Source: Heterobilharzia americana (Eukaryota; Platyhelminthes; Trematoda; Strigeidida; Schistosomatidae). Taken from it: a stretch of 64,000 nt of DNA. The stretch spans positions 68,938,678 through 69,002,677 of the forward strand of contig OX104134.1 in NCBI GenBank assembly GCA_944470555.2, written 5' to 3'. The translations under genes and the position numbers were made by a program. Positions 12,330 to 24,844 of the stretch are shown piece by piece (the first letter of the stretch is position 1; each line of letters opens with the position of its first letter). The notes beneath the pieces were generated by a model that was not told the origin of the DNA, searched no databases, and saw only the letters and a program-made list of their open reading frames with translations.

Positions 12330-15300
12330 GAAATTGATTCATTTACAGACTGTAGAAGGTTTAGAAATCCTAAGGTGAACGCTCCAAATTTGTGTTAAAA
12401 AGAAATAAATACAGCCAACATTTTCACTACAAAAAACACATTTTAATCTCTTGAAAAATCTTCCTTCAACCTATATTTCATAATTCTTGATTATTTATTC
12501 TTTGGTTACGATACGCTACATAACTTACTCCGCACCTTCTCAAGCTGCTTCCAGCCAGTCCTTTACTGTAAATTCATCTGGAGCATTTTATCTTCGAGTC
12601 AAAGGTGACAAATTTACAGCTACGAAAATGAGTTCATTTTAAAAAATATTAGCTTCACGATAACCATCCTTTCACTTTTTCTAGCATTTACTTTATGCTT
12701 CGTTCAAAACTAAATAATACAAGCCTTCAGAAAAGCAACTTAATGACATCGGTATTCTTGTTTAAATTGCCGTTGGTTGATTGAGTATACAAGTAGTGGT
12801 GTCTTTCTCAGTTGTAAGATATCCTTTATACGGAAGACATTATCTCCTGTTAATTTCCGAGATTTATCATTTCAAATAGTCGAAGTGTTTCTTTGCAGAA
12901 TCCTCTTAACTTTGTGGTATCATTTAAGTTCATTCTAAATACTTCTGATACTTCATAGTCTTAGTGGAACAAGAAAAAGGTCTTGTTTGACAAGTGTTAT
13001 GGGGATAAAAATCTGTCTTCATATCCGTATGTGACTTTATAAGAGCTAATACTGTTTGAAAAGGAATTAAAATAGAGGAAAAACACGTCTGCGTCGTGAA
13101 TGTAACAAAACAATCTGAAGATTTTTTGTAGTTAAGTAAGATGCCTTAATTCTGCATTTATTCAGAAGACTCATTGACTTCTACTTATCTGTCCATGCTT
13201 CATGCACATTTAAAGACTACATAGGGTTGTGGAAGAGAAGGTAGGGGGACAAGACAGAGTAAGCGAACCAACGTGAATAACAACTAACTTGCTCTCCCTT
13301 GTTTTTTGTTTCTCTTTAGTGCTCGGCTTAAATTTTATTCCATCTTTTATTGATTAAATGAACTTTATTTGTCTTGCTCTTATACCGTGAAAATTAAAAA
13401 AGGCGACTTCCACTTCTCACTTGTCTTTTTTAATTATTTTTATTATAGTGAGACTACAAACTAAGGACATTTAATCTATCTTATAGAGAATTAAACAGAA
13501 ATACTTTATGATTGCTTTATTTTTCGCATAGATTTGAGCTTTGACTTGCGTGACTAAATACCTACTCAGGCATCCTCAAGTATGTATATTTTGCCAGGGA
13601 AATGAGGTGAGCAAAGATTTACGCATGCAACAAAATACCTCATGGATCCTATGGACACTAGGCTCTTCGATACCATGTTAATCAAACTTATCTCCTGTGG
13701 ATGTCATACAAAGATTTCTTTCCGTTCTTAAAAACTGGAATGTTCAGCTTTCCAGACTAGTCTGATAAAACAAAAGCAGAGTTTAAAATACCACCTAGCA
13801 TCTCCTTCAGGTTTCTGAGCAACTTTCTAACTACATAAGCAAATATCTGTCTAAGTGAATCGTCAGGTTCGTGTCTTGCATCTTTTCAGGTAGGCAACTA
13901 CCTCCCAACTTCACTGAGTTGGAATACCGATGTCTACGTTCTATATAAATTTTGGATTGATGCTAGACAGCTTAAAGGTAGATGCGGGCAGACCAGCAGA
14001 AGTGTTCTTCAGAGTGTTCCACCAAAGTTCTAGCCTTCTGTCCTTACAAGTTATCAGTTATCCTTCCCTTTGGTGATTATAAATTTCCTCAGCTCAGAGA
14101 CAGTTGACGGACTAGAAGAATGCTTGCTTCAGTCATATTATCCAATGAACATTTACTGAATTTGGATCTCAGTATTTTTACTGTACCAATAAAGAAGCAA
14201 TTCTTCGAACTGTTTCAGAGTATGTGGTTAGTTAGGGTGAAGTTGTACTTGTTTGAATAACTTACTGTTTGTTATTTAGTCACCCGTATCATAAATATGC
14301 TACTAAACAACATGAGTAGTTTCAAACCAATCATAAGGATCAGTAAATTTCTCTAGCCAGAGTAGTCTTTGGGTGGTCCTGGTGTGGCTGAGTAGTTTCC
14401 AGCTACTAACTTTATTAAGTAGTATGTTTTCTTCGTACACGAGACTTTGTGTTAGAGATTACACCTTTTTAATTTGGTTGAGTGACAACACTCTTGAACA
14501 AACGGACAACTTATAGGTCATGAGGAATTTCAGAGTGAAACGTGTTAAATTGTTACATAACTTCTTTTCCTGTCTTTAAATGCAATTTTAGTGTTATACT
14601 CTCCAAACTATTGCATATGATCAAATGCTAAACTGTTATTCAATAACAGAACATTCGATTTAATCGAAAGTCAGTATCCTTTAATGAATTGTTTTTCTTT
14701 CATATGGTATCTAGTGGGTGTAGTTGACTTTGGTCACTACTCTGACCTGTGCATTTCAACTCTCAGTCCCTGCGAGGGGTTCGGTAGACCGAATTACTTT
14801 GCCTATTTAGTTCAGAAAGATCTTTCAATTTACAAAACTTGCTTTACACTTACTTTGTAGGATAATGTGTCAAGGCAATTTCAGCTTTATAGGGAATCCC
14901 ATATGGCATTCCTGAGGTAAATTTCTTGTATTGTAACAATGCATAAGCTTTCTTATGCAGTTATCTGAAATATTTAGGTGTATAGACAACGAGAAGTAAG
15001 GTTTGTTTGATATGCCTGATTTCTTGTTTCTTATTTTCTGTTATACCACTTAATAATCTCGCTCTGCTACTTCGACAGTTTACCAAACATACTTCAGTTG
15101 ACACAGGGTGAAGTAATCTAAAATCTCAGCACTCGTTCGAATATGTAGGTCTCCTAGTGGGAACACTTAGATCCTGTTTGCAATCTAGCATGGGCCCTCT
15201 TCATCACTTGCCAATCCATGAGTAGATTGCATATGCTTTCACTAGTAAATTTACGTGTTGATCATCTCAACCTTCAAAAACTGTGGAAATGTTTCGAATC

Positions 15301-15790
15301 AACACAAAAAAATTAGTTAGACAAACTTAATTCTTAAGATCTTACGAAACATGAATGTTACAACTCAAGATAGAAAACGATATCATCGCATATGGCAGAA
15401 ATATGACATCATATGCTGCACTTAAAATATTCATTTTTTAGTGTATCTAAGAGCAAAGACCCAACTAACAGTAAACAACATTACTTGAATTTTTTTATCT
15501 GAGGGCTGAATTTGAACCCACCATCAGGTGTGTTTGTTCTGAATAATTTACGGGAATCTTTAAATTATGACATATTTGTTCAAACACCTGTTGTCATGCT
15601 AAGGTCTACATTGAGCTGTCATAAAAGGTGAAGCGATAAATAAAGTTTGCAAAGTGTATATTCTCAGAAGTGCACTACTGAAGGCAAACGTTTCTTTTTT
15701 CGATATCACATTTCCTTTTCACCTTTTTCTTCAAAAGACTCAGAGGATTCAGTAGATTTGCTTTCATCAAACGCTCGAGATACACAATTA
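12330..15790. other. A+T-rich, probably PKD intron
   Basis: I found no exon of the PKD kinase domain here (no HCDLKPEN, DFGFAR or GTPAYLAPEV coding stretch on the minus strand). Because exon 15792-15915 ends in a phase-0 donor, this stretch is most simply the intron after it. Some sequence near 12780-12980 (minus) is weakly coding-like but interrupted. Confidence 0.35.
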
Positions 15791-15791
15791 C

Positions 15792-15915
15792 CTGACCATC
15801 TTTGGACACAGTAAAAGAAATACTTCTATAGAGGGTCTGAAAACCTTTCATTGTTGAGGATAAAATGGGAGTGTTAACAGTTTGATAGTGGACTGGCAAG
15901 ACATGGGAGCTGTTG
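15792..15915 (-). CDS. PRKD: Protein kinase D exon: end of PH domain and linker
   Basis: Candidate exon of 124 bp. It begins after TATTCAG (one base completes a codon, so it follows a phase-2 intron) and ends ...GGTCAG before GTAATTG, a phase-0 donor. It encodes SSHVLPVHYQTVNTPI and, later, YRSISFTVSKDGQ. In animal PKDs the PH-domain C-terminal helix ends HALMPV and is followed by a linker with DISVSISVSN before the kinase domain; both features match in order and spacing. The entry phase fits the phase-2 donor of 20839-21058, implying a 4.9-kb intron that holds the retrotransposon fragment at 17797-19632. The kinase domain should follow at lower coordinates and was not found. An alternative acceptor six bases further in (CAACAG) keeps the same frame. 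Confidence 0.6.
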
Positions 15916-17461
15916 CTGAATACTATGACCAGTGGTTTTAACTATGTGGGTTAGTGTGATTTTCTTACAGATACATGACGGCCGAAAAATCATGTCTATA
16001 AACTTTAGGCCTAATAAATCAGAAACATCGTAATAGACTAGTCGCATCTACGCATTTTATTCACCTTAATCCTCAACATCTTATTAGCTTTAAAAACGCT
16101 AGCTGGCTATTGGAGCTCAGTTGACACAGCCTCATCCTTTTAGCTGACCAAAATGCTGATGAAACATAAGATTTCACTGGACTTTAGTGACTAACCCACT
16201 TTTTTCCTTTTAACCGTTGTGACTCAGATTTTCATTAATTGTTGCCTGCATCTTATAACGTTTATCAGTCCTTCGAATGAGATATCTGGGACTAATGTTC
16301 TATTTAAAGATAAATTTTACTAAAAGGAAACAACTAAACTAATCTCATTCTAAATGCTTCCATATAATAATTTCAGTTAACTTATTCACGTCTTGTATTG
16401 ATTGCATCAGTCAACTAAAGAGTCTCTAATCATAAGCTTCTAGATGGTTAGTGTCTTTCTTTTGTAAAAACCGTTCTCAGCTAGTAATTATTCCATCGAG
16501 GTTAGAAAATTTTTCATTGTTTCTTTTCTCATTTCCAGCTGATTGTTAAGTGAATTTTAAAGGAAGGCGTTTATGCTATGCAATTACTCTCATTTAGCTT
16601 TCTCACATAAACACTCTGACTATACTTTGAAAAACATCAATTCCAAAGCAATGGAATCCTAAGTATCGCTATAAATTATAAATTATTCTGAAAGTATTTG
16701 CTATAAATATGTTGGGAGGATCTTCGTGCTGAATGATCCTACTAAGGAGGCTGTGTAAAACATAGTAAATATTCAGAAACTTCTCGTCGTGATCTTTCTT
16801 AAGACGTTGGGATTATATACATAAATAAGTGTACAATAATCTATATCAGCAACTTCTTTCCAGAGGTGTAGATGGGTAAGTCTGTCAGTATTTTAAGATG
16901 CATGAGGTCTGTTACCGCTTCATTTTCCGTACGTGACACGATGCATGACTAGTTCGGTAGAAGAAGATGTACCAAGAAACAAAAGTATGATAACCTTTCT
17001 TTGCTAAGCAAATATTTTTGTACACATTTAATTTAAATAGCAGCATAACCAAATCGTGAAAATGTTCTAGAACTGAAAAAGCAACATCTTATTCTTCAGA
17101 CTGACCCATAAATGTTAGAATTAAGCTGAGATCAAGTGTCTAGAAACAGACACCACATAGAATAGATACCATTAGTCCAAATAAGAAAAATGGGTGGAAT
17201 TGGGTGGAAGGAAAGACGAAATGAATGCAGACAGGAAAATAGATTAAAATTCACTTTTTTTAACGGAAAAAGAACCATATCGTCTCATTCCTAATTCCTG
17301 TTTTTTCATTATCAGTTGAAAAAATAAGAGTAAACATAAAAGCGGATTAAAATGGAATAAAGCAGGTAAGAATATTATACTGAAGTATTTCCGAAGGTTT
17401 GTAGTTGCTACTGCAATCGTGTTCATTTCCTTGAGAGTAATGCAGGATTTTGTGTGAGCAT

Positions 17462-17610
17462 AACTTGCAACATAAGTCTCAGGTTATTGAAGCAGTGAGT
17501 CCTGGGTTCTAGACCTAGTAGGAATACACTCATCGCATTGACATACAAGTACATCAAGATGACGAGTCCCAAATAAGACAAAACCCGTATTCTGAATTAC
17601 AATGCCAGCT
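17462..17610 (+). mobile_element. Decayed SINE with hammerhead-like motif
   Basis: A tRNA-like left part with a box-B-like GGGTTCTAGACC (about 17505-17520) is followed by the Sm-alpha right part at 17546-17600: AAGTACATCAAGATGACGAG, then TCCCAAATAAGACAAAAC and a closing TTCTGAAT. The motif CTGATGAG has become ATGACGAG and GGACGAAAC has become AGACAAAAC. It sits in the 4.9-kb PKD intron, antisense to the gene. Confidence 0.6.
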
Positions 17611-17796
17611 ACTATTCATCCATAATTGCAAAATGACTGTTCTTTAGGAGTTGAAACCACAAAATAGCATCAGAAAGAGCGAGGGATATTGAGAACGTAA
17701 GAAAAAGTGGTAGTCATTTCAATCGAGTTTCGAAATTTTCAGCAGTACGCATTTAATAACTATGTTCAATTTATTCCGGCGTAGTCGACTAACAAA

Positions 17797-19632
17797 CCTC
17801 GCCAAGGTAACTCGTTCACTAGTTACTACCTGGTCCTAAGCATGGATAAGGAGAAAAGGTCGGGCATACGGCTAGCAACCCTGCCACAGAAAACCAATCC
17901 AATCGCTAAAGAAACTTCTAAGCACAAAGAAAATATAAAACATAAAAACAAACTTATTCCTCGTTGGAATCGGAGAGACGAAATGATGCCAGTTGGTGAA
18001 AACCTTCAGGAAGCCAGTCGGCTGATTTGTCTTCTCTCGATGAGAACGAAAGTAAGCATAGGGACATGGAATGTCCACAAAATACTTGAACCTAGCAAGG
18101 CTGCACAGATTGCAAAAGAGACGAGAAGGTGTAGCATAAAAGTGCTAAGAATCCACGAGAGTAGATGGGATGGAAGTGGATTCTCCAAACTGCCAACTGG
18201 AGAGTCAATAATCTAATCCAATATTGTCAGCAAGACGACAACCACAAGCACACCGAGTTTTGGAGTGGCTATCATCATGTCCCCAAGAACATCAAAGGCT
18301 CTCTCTCATGCAGTGGGAACCAATCTCCTCCTTCGCGATCAGGATCATGACAGCAAGATGGATTCAACTCAAAATGAAGGGAAGTCATAATCAAACAATG
18401 CTACGCTATGCACCTAACCTACAAATAATGCAGATGAAGACAAGAAGAAGAAGAAATTCTACAGACAACTGCAATCAGTACTGGACAAGACTCCACTCCA
18501 GTTGGCGATGGCGATTTCAAAATTCTAATGTGTGGGGTGACATGAATGCCAACCAAAGTGATAGCGAACAACACAGGAAGAGAAGTGATCTTGGGTTAAG
18601 AGGAACTCGGTGAAGTGATGAAGGAGAATGGAGAACTGTCTGCTGACTTCTGTGCACTCAACGAATTGGTGATTGGAGTCAGGCAGTGTGTACAAACACA
18701 AGGATATTCATAAAACGACATGGATTTCACCAGACGCCGAGACACACTCAAAGTCAGATCGACTTCATCTGAATGTGAAGAAAGTGGAGATGCAGTCTAT
18801 TGGACATAAGGTGAGTCTAAGAAGGGAAGCAGATGTAAGTTCACACCATACACTATCTAGTGCAAAAGCTTACCAAATCAAGCTGAAAACCTTTTAAAAA
18901 GCAGGTGATAGACCACATTTGAAGTTGAACATGCAGAACACGAACTGAAAGACGAAACTGCAGAGGACATCTTCACGTCAGTCAGCCATCAGGATATTGT
19001 GTACCATCCCAGAGGAAACCTGTATGGATGAACACTGTAACTCCTTAAAAGAGATGTGGAAAGAAACCTGCATAACTGTGTTAGGAAGGAAGAAGAAAGA
19101 AGACAATGAATGGATGTCGACGGATACACGGAAGCTGATCTAGGAGGGATAGGAAGATGATGAAGCAGAAGATGAACCAGTGCGGTGCAGGGATGAACAA
19201 AGAAAAGAGGAACTGAACACAACATATAAAACACTACACTGGAAAAAGAAGTGAAGAAGAGTGAGCACAAAGACAAAAGACACTTCCACAACACGCTGGC
19301 AAGCGGAGCAGATCAGGCTGCATGTAGCAGAGACAGACAGAGACCTGACAACATTATATCAAATAACCAACCAGGTCACTTACTATCTGAGAAGAGATCA
19401 ACTCAGATGAAGCCAATGAAAGATAGTGAAGGAAACTTAGTTACCATCACAGAGGAGAAGGAAAGGAAACGATGAGTTGACCACTTCAAAAAACTCTCGA
19501 ATCAGTCATTGCCGCCAACTGCAGGTCCATGAGAAATACAACCAGCAGCCTGAGAATTATCAGTGGACACGCACCCTCCGACAAGAGCAGAAAGGAAGTC
19601 CTGAATGCCATAAAGTTGCTGAAATACGAGAT
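17797..19632 (+). mobile_element. RTE/SR2-like element, 5' part only, inactive
   Basis: The copy begins with the family's 5' end (ACCTCGCC) and follows the full element through the endonuclease domain to the start of the RT. It stops at the codons for the LNAIKLLK segment and so lacks the RT active site and 3' tail. The first open part (17842-18216) retains TKVSIGTWNVHKILEPSKA of the endonuclease but ends in a premature stop; many further frameshifts follow. It shares these lesions with the minus-strand copy at 54965-57225, so both descend from one already broken master. It lies in the putative 4.9-kb PKD intron, antisense to that gene. The lack of a 3' end is unusual for a LINE. Confidence 0.88.
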
Positions 19633-19639
19633 TACTTGT

Positions 19640-20830
19640 AGGATTCCAATCATAAGCTCATATGAGTTAGCGGACTAGTGCTACGCGTCTCACTTATTCG
19701 ATAAAGCTGAATCGATGTGTGTTATTGTGAAGCCGTCACCTTGAAGTGCGCAGTAATTCACTAATTCTCCATGTAGGATAATGTAAAATGTATGCTTCCA
19801 TCGGAGAAACAACGATCAGGTGGTAAATTTATTACCGAGTTTAGATAAGTAGTATTTAAAAAGGCCAGATAAGGAAACGTTTCTAAGCATTCAACAACTT
19901 GGATCATGCTTATGATCCCACTCAAGTGAATATCATTACTGATTCAGGTAAGTTATCTTCCTGTTCAAATAGGCTTTCTCAGATTGTTATGTCAAGCTTT
20001 TAAGGTCCATTGCACTAACTGCTGCCACAGGTTTTGGGTTTTCATTAAAAATTCATCAAATTTTCATTTTGTAACCGTAATCAGTCATTACTATACAATA
20101 AAATTATTATTACTCATCTGAAGGGGTTGTGAGAAAAGGACTGATTTGAAGGCCAATTTCACTACTGATTGATATCATCTCGATAAATATTGAAAATCAG
20201 TAAAAAAATATAAGCCTCTGCTTTTGTCTTAGCTTCACACTCTTCAAACCAACTTTTTGAAGACTTAATAATGAGCTGAGATGTATGAGTCCAAGTATTT
20301 TTAAAGGGGAAGATGAGCACTCAGTGATGATAGTAATAAATTTGTTAGTGGAATAATGAAAAGATTTTATTAAGGGAATACTTAATTTTGAAATTCACGC
20401 TTACTTAGAAACTTGTACAAAACTAACTGCTCAGTGTGGATTATTGTTACAAAATGTGTCATTATTCAACAGAATATGAGGGGGACTTGAGATATGATAG
20501 TTATATTTTTCGTCCTCAACTCGTTAATTTCAGTGCAAAAGCCATTTTTTCCACATGATTACTTGTAGTGTCACTAGCTTAGTTTATAATACTGACTGAG
20601 AACAGCAGGTTGGAGTTACAGAAGGAAGATTGAATTCTTATAGTTTCATCTAAAGCTGGTCGATGAGTGACAACCAGCAAGAGACTGAATGAAGATAAGA
20701 TTGCAGTAAGTTGATTGACAAACCAACTACAGTATACCCCAGTGGATTCAGCAAGATTAGTGATCATGTTAATAAGTTCAAGGAAATTGGTAGGAAGCCG
20801 TAAATGATCAAGGTTCTGTGTTTGTTAGCA
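19640..20830. other. Intron-like A+T-rich sequence
   Basis: Lies between the retrotransposon fragment and the 20839-21058 exon on the PKD strand. A 62-codon open stretch on the minus strand (20579-20767) is considered and set aside under rejected items. Nothing else is recognisable. Confidence 0.35.
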
Positions 20831-20838
20831 CTCGTTAC

Positions 20839-21058
20839 CAAAGTGCATCGACAACCTCAAAGGAACTGATGTTTTTTGAGAGATCCGAAGATTCACCATT
20901 CAGTGTTGAAGTCACAGACATTAACGGTGAACTATTTGGTCCGTGATTAACGTCTTGGAAGAGGGAGTGACACACTGGAAAGGTATCAACTTCATTTGAG
21001 GTAGCAGACAAATCCTTCTGATGAGTGCCAACAAAGGCGAAAGCTGTGTTAAGCAAGG
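20839..21058 (-). CDS. PRKD: Protein kinase D exon: PH-domain end with variable loop
   Basis: Candidate 220-bp exon ending ...CACTTTG before GTAACG (phase 2). The start is uncertain: after AAGTAG (21058), or at 21043 after CTTAACACAG; both need two bases to finish a codon, so frame is unaffected. It encodes NTAFAFVGTHQKD, resembling the last PH strand of PKD (ANVVYYVGEN), then about 45 Ser/Asn-rich residues (the variable loop), and FEVVDAL, resembling DVARMW at the start of the terminal helix. Its exit phase fits 15792-15915. Its entry phase does not fit the phase-0 donor of 21638-21761, so one exon between them is missing. The assignment rests on weak similarity, position and phase, not on a strong motif. 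Confidence 0.5.
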
Positions 21059-21637
21059 CTACTTGATGAACACCTCAAATAACCTAATATCGTCTGAACT
21101 GAAAGAGTCTCTTAGCCTGGTGACCATATTGCAAAGTGATCGTTAGGTATTTTTTAGCTTTTAGGACCAGATAAGCTGAAACTGGCTGCATTTCAGTGAG
21201 CAATGAATGTAAATTTGATTATCTGGAAGGTATTTCAGCCTTATGCTTTAGAATGGAAAATTAAATGTGTCCTATTTAAATGTTACAATTTCTTATTTAT
21301 GTATGTATGCATGCATAACTGAGTAAATAGAAAATAAAAAATTCTTAAGAAAAAGCCGAATTCCCCTGATTTCATGACCTCATCAGCAGTCATCCTAAAG
21401 TTGCAACGGACTTGACTGAAAACAAATGGTTTTATATATTGTATTTTGCTTGCAGCAGTTAATGGAGTTACCTATGAGTGATGTTTAAGGATAATAGCCT
21501 ATCGATTCCTTCTTAAGTGGTGTTTAATACATCACACTGTGTTACATAAAAATATGGTCAAAGTAATAATCAAAATGATATAGAATTCTTAATAGAAGAA
21601 ATGAATTGAATAAATTTCTTCCTAAGCTATCACTTAC

Positions 21638-21761
21638 GACTGGATCTTTGTTCGTCCTGTGAACCATCCAAGTTTCTCGGATAATCAAACCAGTTCCAGA
21701 GCGTTTTGTATGGCGAACTGATTGAACCACACGCATCAATGGAATATTTCGTTGTCCAGTA
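21638..21761 (-). CDS. PRKD: Protein kinase D exon: start of PH domain
   Basis: A 124-bp exon preceded by a pyrimidine-rich tract ending ATGATAG (acceptor) and followed by GTAAGTGATAG (strong donor, phase 0). It encodes [16 protein letters not shown], then a short variable turn and [12 protein letters not shown]. Vertebrate and nematode protein kinase D proteins have [16 protein letters not shown] followed by EGWMVHYTSKD at exactly this place, the N-terminal edge of the PH domain. No other kinase family I know has this sequence. PKD is a diacylglycerol- and PKC-regulated Ser/Thr kinase with two C1 domains, a PH domain that restrains catalysis, and a C-terminal kinase domain; it acts at Golgi and plasma membranes. 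The single leading base joins in frame to the TG left by the 24382-24694 exon (phase 2). Confidence 0.88.
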
Positions 21762-24381
21762 CTATCATTTTTATGAAGGAAAAAACATAAGGTTCGAAGT
21801 TAGTGGGTATGATTTGCCTGAATTTTTCTTGGGACTCATGTTAGTTTCATCTAACCTAGATCCAAATATCCACTGACAGTAATTGGTAATGCATATGTGT
21901 AATCTTTTGAATATATGTGCTTAATCAAGAACATAAGAATATTTGATTTATTGTCAGTGTGACCCTAAAGTTCTCAGTTGTTGTAGTAGTCACATCAGTT
22001 CATTGAAAGGCAGTATGCCTAATAATGCTTGTAGGACGGAGTGACACAATTGTTTCAGGGACCATGCTTATGGTATTTCATTTTCGACTCTATACAGTTG
22101 CGCAAACTGAAAACAGTTCTAAGGAGCAGAAACAAAGTTAATAATGAAGTTTGCAGGAAATGAAACTGGTGAGGAAATAAACTGTAACAGGAGATGAATA
22201 TACAAAATAAAATATATCGTTCACTTGTTCATGACTGTATTCTTTATGACATCTACTTGATTAAGCTATACTCTATAACCGATGATAAAAGAGTAAAATT
22301 AACGAAGTACCGTTGGTTAGACTTTTCGAAGTAGCCTTTTGTTAGCAGACCGTATTTTATGTGTAAAGATTATAAGTAAAGTGAAAAGAACAACTGAGAT
22401 ACTACGGCGTTCAGATCAGTGACCTTTCAGTTGTCAGTTTACAGGATTTTAGGACAGAACTATAAGATCCCGTAGCTCAATAGGTTACGACCGTTAGTTC
22501 GAAAGTTATGACAGCTCAGATTTTTGTCCAACTTCACCTGTAAGCCTTAAGCACAGAGACCAGTTGATAATTAACTTTAGCTCAGAGAATCTAGTCATCC
22601 ATAAAGGATGTTCAAACGTTAACAGTGAAATCATGCAGCTGATTTAAAAAAAATCCTAAGTGACAAACTAGCAGTGAAAAATTACTTGTAGGCAACTTAC
22701 AGGTGGCCCACTTTCTTACTAATCCTGCTTTTCTACATTCATATTCAGAGTGTTTCTGCAACACCGAGGGACTTCTACTATAGACAATCATATACATGAA
22801 ACGCCTTCCGTTTGTCTCTTGCTTTCAGTAAAACGCTCTGATGGTAGATTATCCAGCACTTAGATACACAATTTGGCATTCACTAACTAGAAACGTGTAC
22901 GAGTTAAACTGACAGAAAATGCTATTTGAAAATTAAAGAATATAGAAGAAACGTATATATTAGTCTTAGATTTCTCATAGGTTATAACGATCACCTATGG
23001 GTACGTGGGGAAGTGGGAACCTCAGACATATGTGATTGGATGGCTCATTCTATTTATTTTAAAAAACATTGTACCTAGGACTATGCGTAATAATATTACA
23101 CTGACTTTTTATTTATTTCTGTATGGTTTATGGTCCCGTAACGAAGAGCATATCTGGCCAGTTCAGAAAATAAGGCCAAGACTTTCACTTCTTGCTTTAG
23201 TTTAGATGATTCCAGTGTGCCACGAAAATGATTCTGAAGGAGAAACACCTGGACAATTTTGAAAGGCTTCCTAGGACTTTCAACAACAATAACAATCACT
23301 TTATTCCAGACAACAGTTTTTATTACAGTATAGGATTCTCAGTGTGATATTTAAAAATTTACTCATTGTACAGTATTTTCAAAATAAGTAACCATAGCAC
23401 TTAAATAATGTTAATAGTAGCATTATGATAAGTAATAATACACAACTACCGATTATTCATAGGTTATCATTTAGTTTGTCGGTATGTTGTTGCATGAGGG
23501 GACAAATAGGAAAGCATTCGTTAGTTTGGTGGGAGGGGGCGGAGCAGGGCGGGGTAGGGATTATTCAGCCAGTATAAATATTTGCAATTCATGTTAACCA
23601 TCCTTTTATTACTTATGTGATGAACTGTTGTGAACTCAAGAGCTAACTGCCGTTTACCGTGATATTTTTCCGCACTTTTGTTGTTAACTTGTATGACGAC
23701 AAGTTGGAGACATTTTGAGAATGCAGGAGAGTACATTTTACGATGACTTGACAGTTGAATAATTAAAACAAATACAAAAGCAGAAATCTGATGTAATATA
23801 TGATGAAAACATTTTGCTAGCCTAAATCTTCATCACCCCCCCCCCCCTAAAAAAGTTATTATTTATCGTTTGTAGGTGAATGGGTTAGTCACTGATGAAC
23901 TTCTCTCATACTTACTCAATGCTTTTCTGAAGTTGACCTTAAGGAAGTAGAATTAATAATTTCCCCACTTATTTTCATGGAAACAATTATCATCAAGTGG
24001 TAATTAATAAGTAAAAAAAGTGGGAGTAAGACGAAGACGTAGTATGTCAAGGGAAACTCAGGGGCTAGACCACATTTAGCAGTTCCATTAACGACCGGTT
24101 TCGCAAACACTACTCCTCCTTCTATCACTACTTTTCTGGAGTGGAGGAAAGTTTAAGAACCGTGATTAACTTCTTTAAATAGACTGAATATGAAACCAAC
24201 CCTGAATGGATGAAACATGCATGTAACCAACTATCCACACTGTTTCTCAGTATATTTCATTAAAAACTATTTTAAAATTTAGTTGAAAAGGATAGAATGA
24301 ACCAACTGTTTTACAGGTTTACTAAAATCTGAATAGTAAGTAGTTCAATTACTGCTGACTGGAAAATATCAAGCTACTTAC

Positions 24382-24694
24382 CATAATAATAGATTCGTCT
24401 TGATTGTGGGTCTTTCAATTGAATGTCTTAGATCCGGTGATAAATTATGTGACTCAGCTCTTATTTCAGTTGTTTGATCTACACTCTCAACACTAAGTGG
24501 ATCCCTGTCAGCTGATTTAATCAATCCATTCAACTTGGCCATTTGTGGTCCATCCAGCTGTCTGCTATGATGCTGCGAACGAAAGTGAGCTTTCCTTTTT
24601 TCAATTGTTGACTTGTCAACTTTATCTTCAAACGTACCACTTCCTTTATTGGTCATATCAGTAGCAGACGTTGATGAGTACAAAAGCGTTGATG
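24382..24694 (-). CDS. PRKD: Protein kinase D exon: Ser/Thr-rich linker
   Basis: A 313-bp open exon. The acceptor is a good pyrimidine tract ending TCTTATTCAG; the donor is ATTATG before GTAAGTAG. It begins with two bases completing a codon (phase 1 entry) and ends with TG (phase 2 exit), fitting 26441-26773 upstream and 21638-21761 downstream. The product is a hydrophilic, low-complexity linker (for example SSTSATDMTNKGSGTFEDK and HFRSQHHSRQLDG) with many Ser/Thr and charged residues, as expected between C1b and the PH domain in PKDs. Linker sequence is not conserved between phyla, so the assignment rests on splice signals, phase and neighbourhood. Likely phosphorylated in vivo (inference). 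Confidence 0.72.
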
Positions 24695-24844
24695 CTGAAT
24701 AAGAGTAATAAATAGAATTGTTGAAAATAAATCCGGTTAGATAACTGGTAGTCCTAAATATTATCACCACGAGGTATGTATGCTTATATGTGTGAGTTAC
24801 ATTCACTTCATCCTACCTGAAATCAAGGAATAAATCTTCACAAA

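Noticed and set aside
20579..20767. Minus-strand frame considered as the last exon after 20839-21058
   Set aside because: Phase would fit via an acceptor at 20726 or 20684, but the sequence (WFVNQLTAILSSF) resembles PKD less well than 15792-15915, which also fits in phase and has the LPV and SISFTVS features.
21370..21420. GCTGATGAGGTCATGAAATCAG on the minus strand as another hammerhead
   Set aside because: The CTGAT/ATCAG halves pair with each other, but there is no room for stem II between CTGATGA and GAAA.
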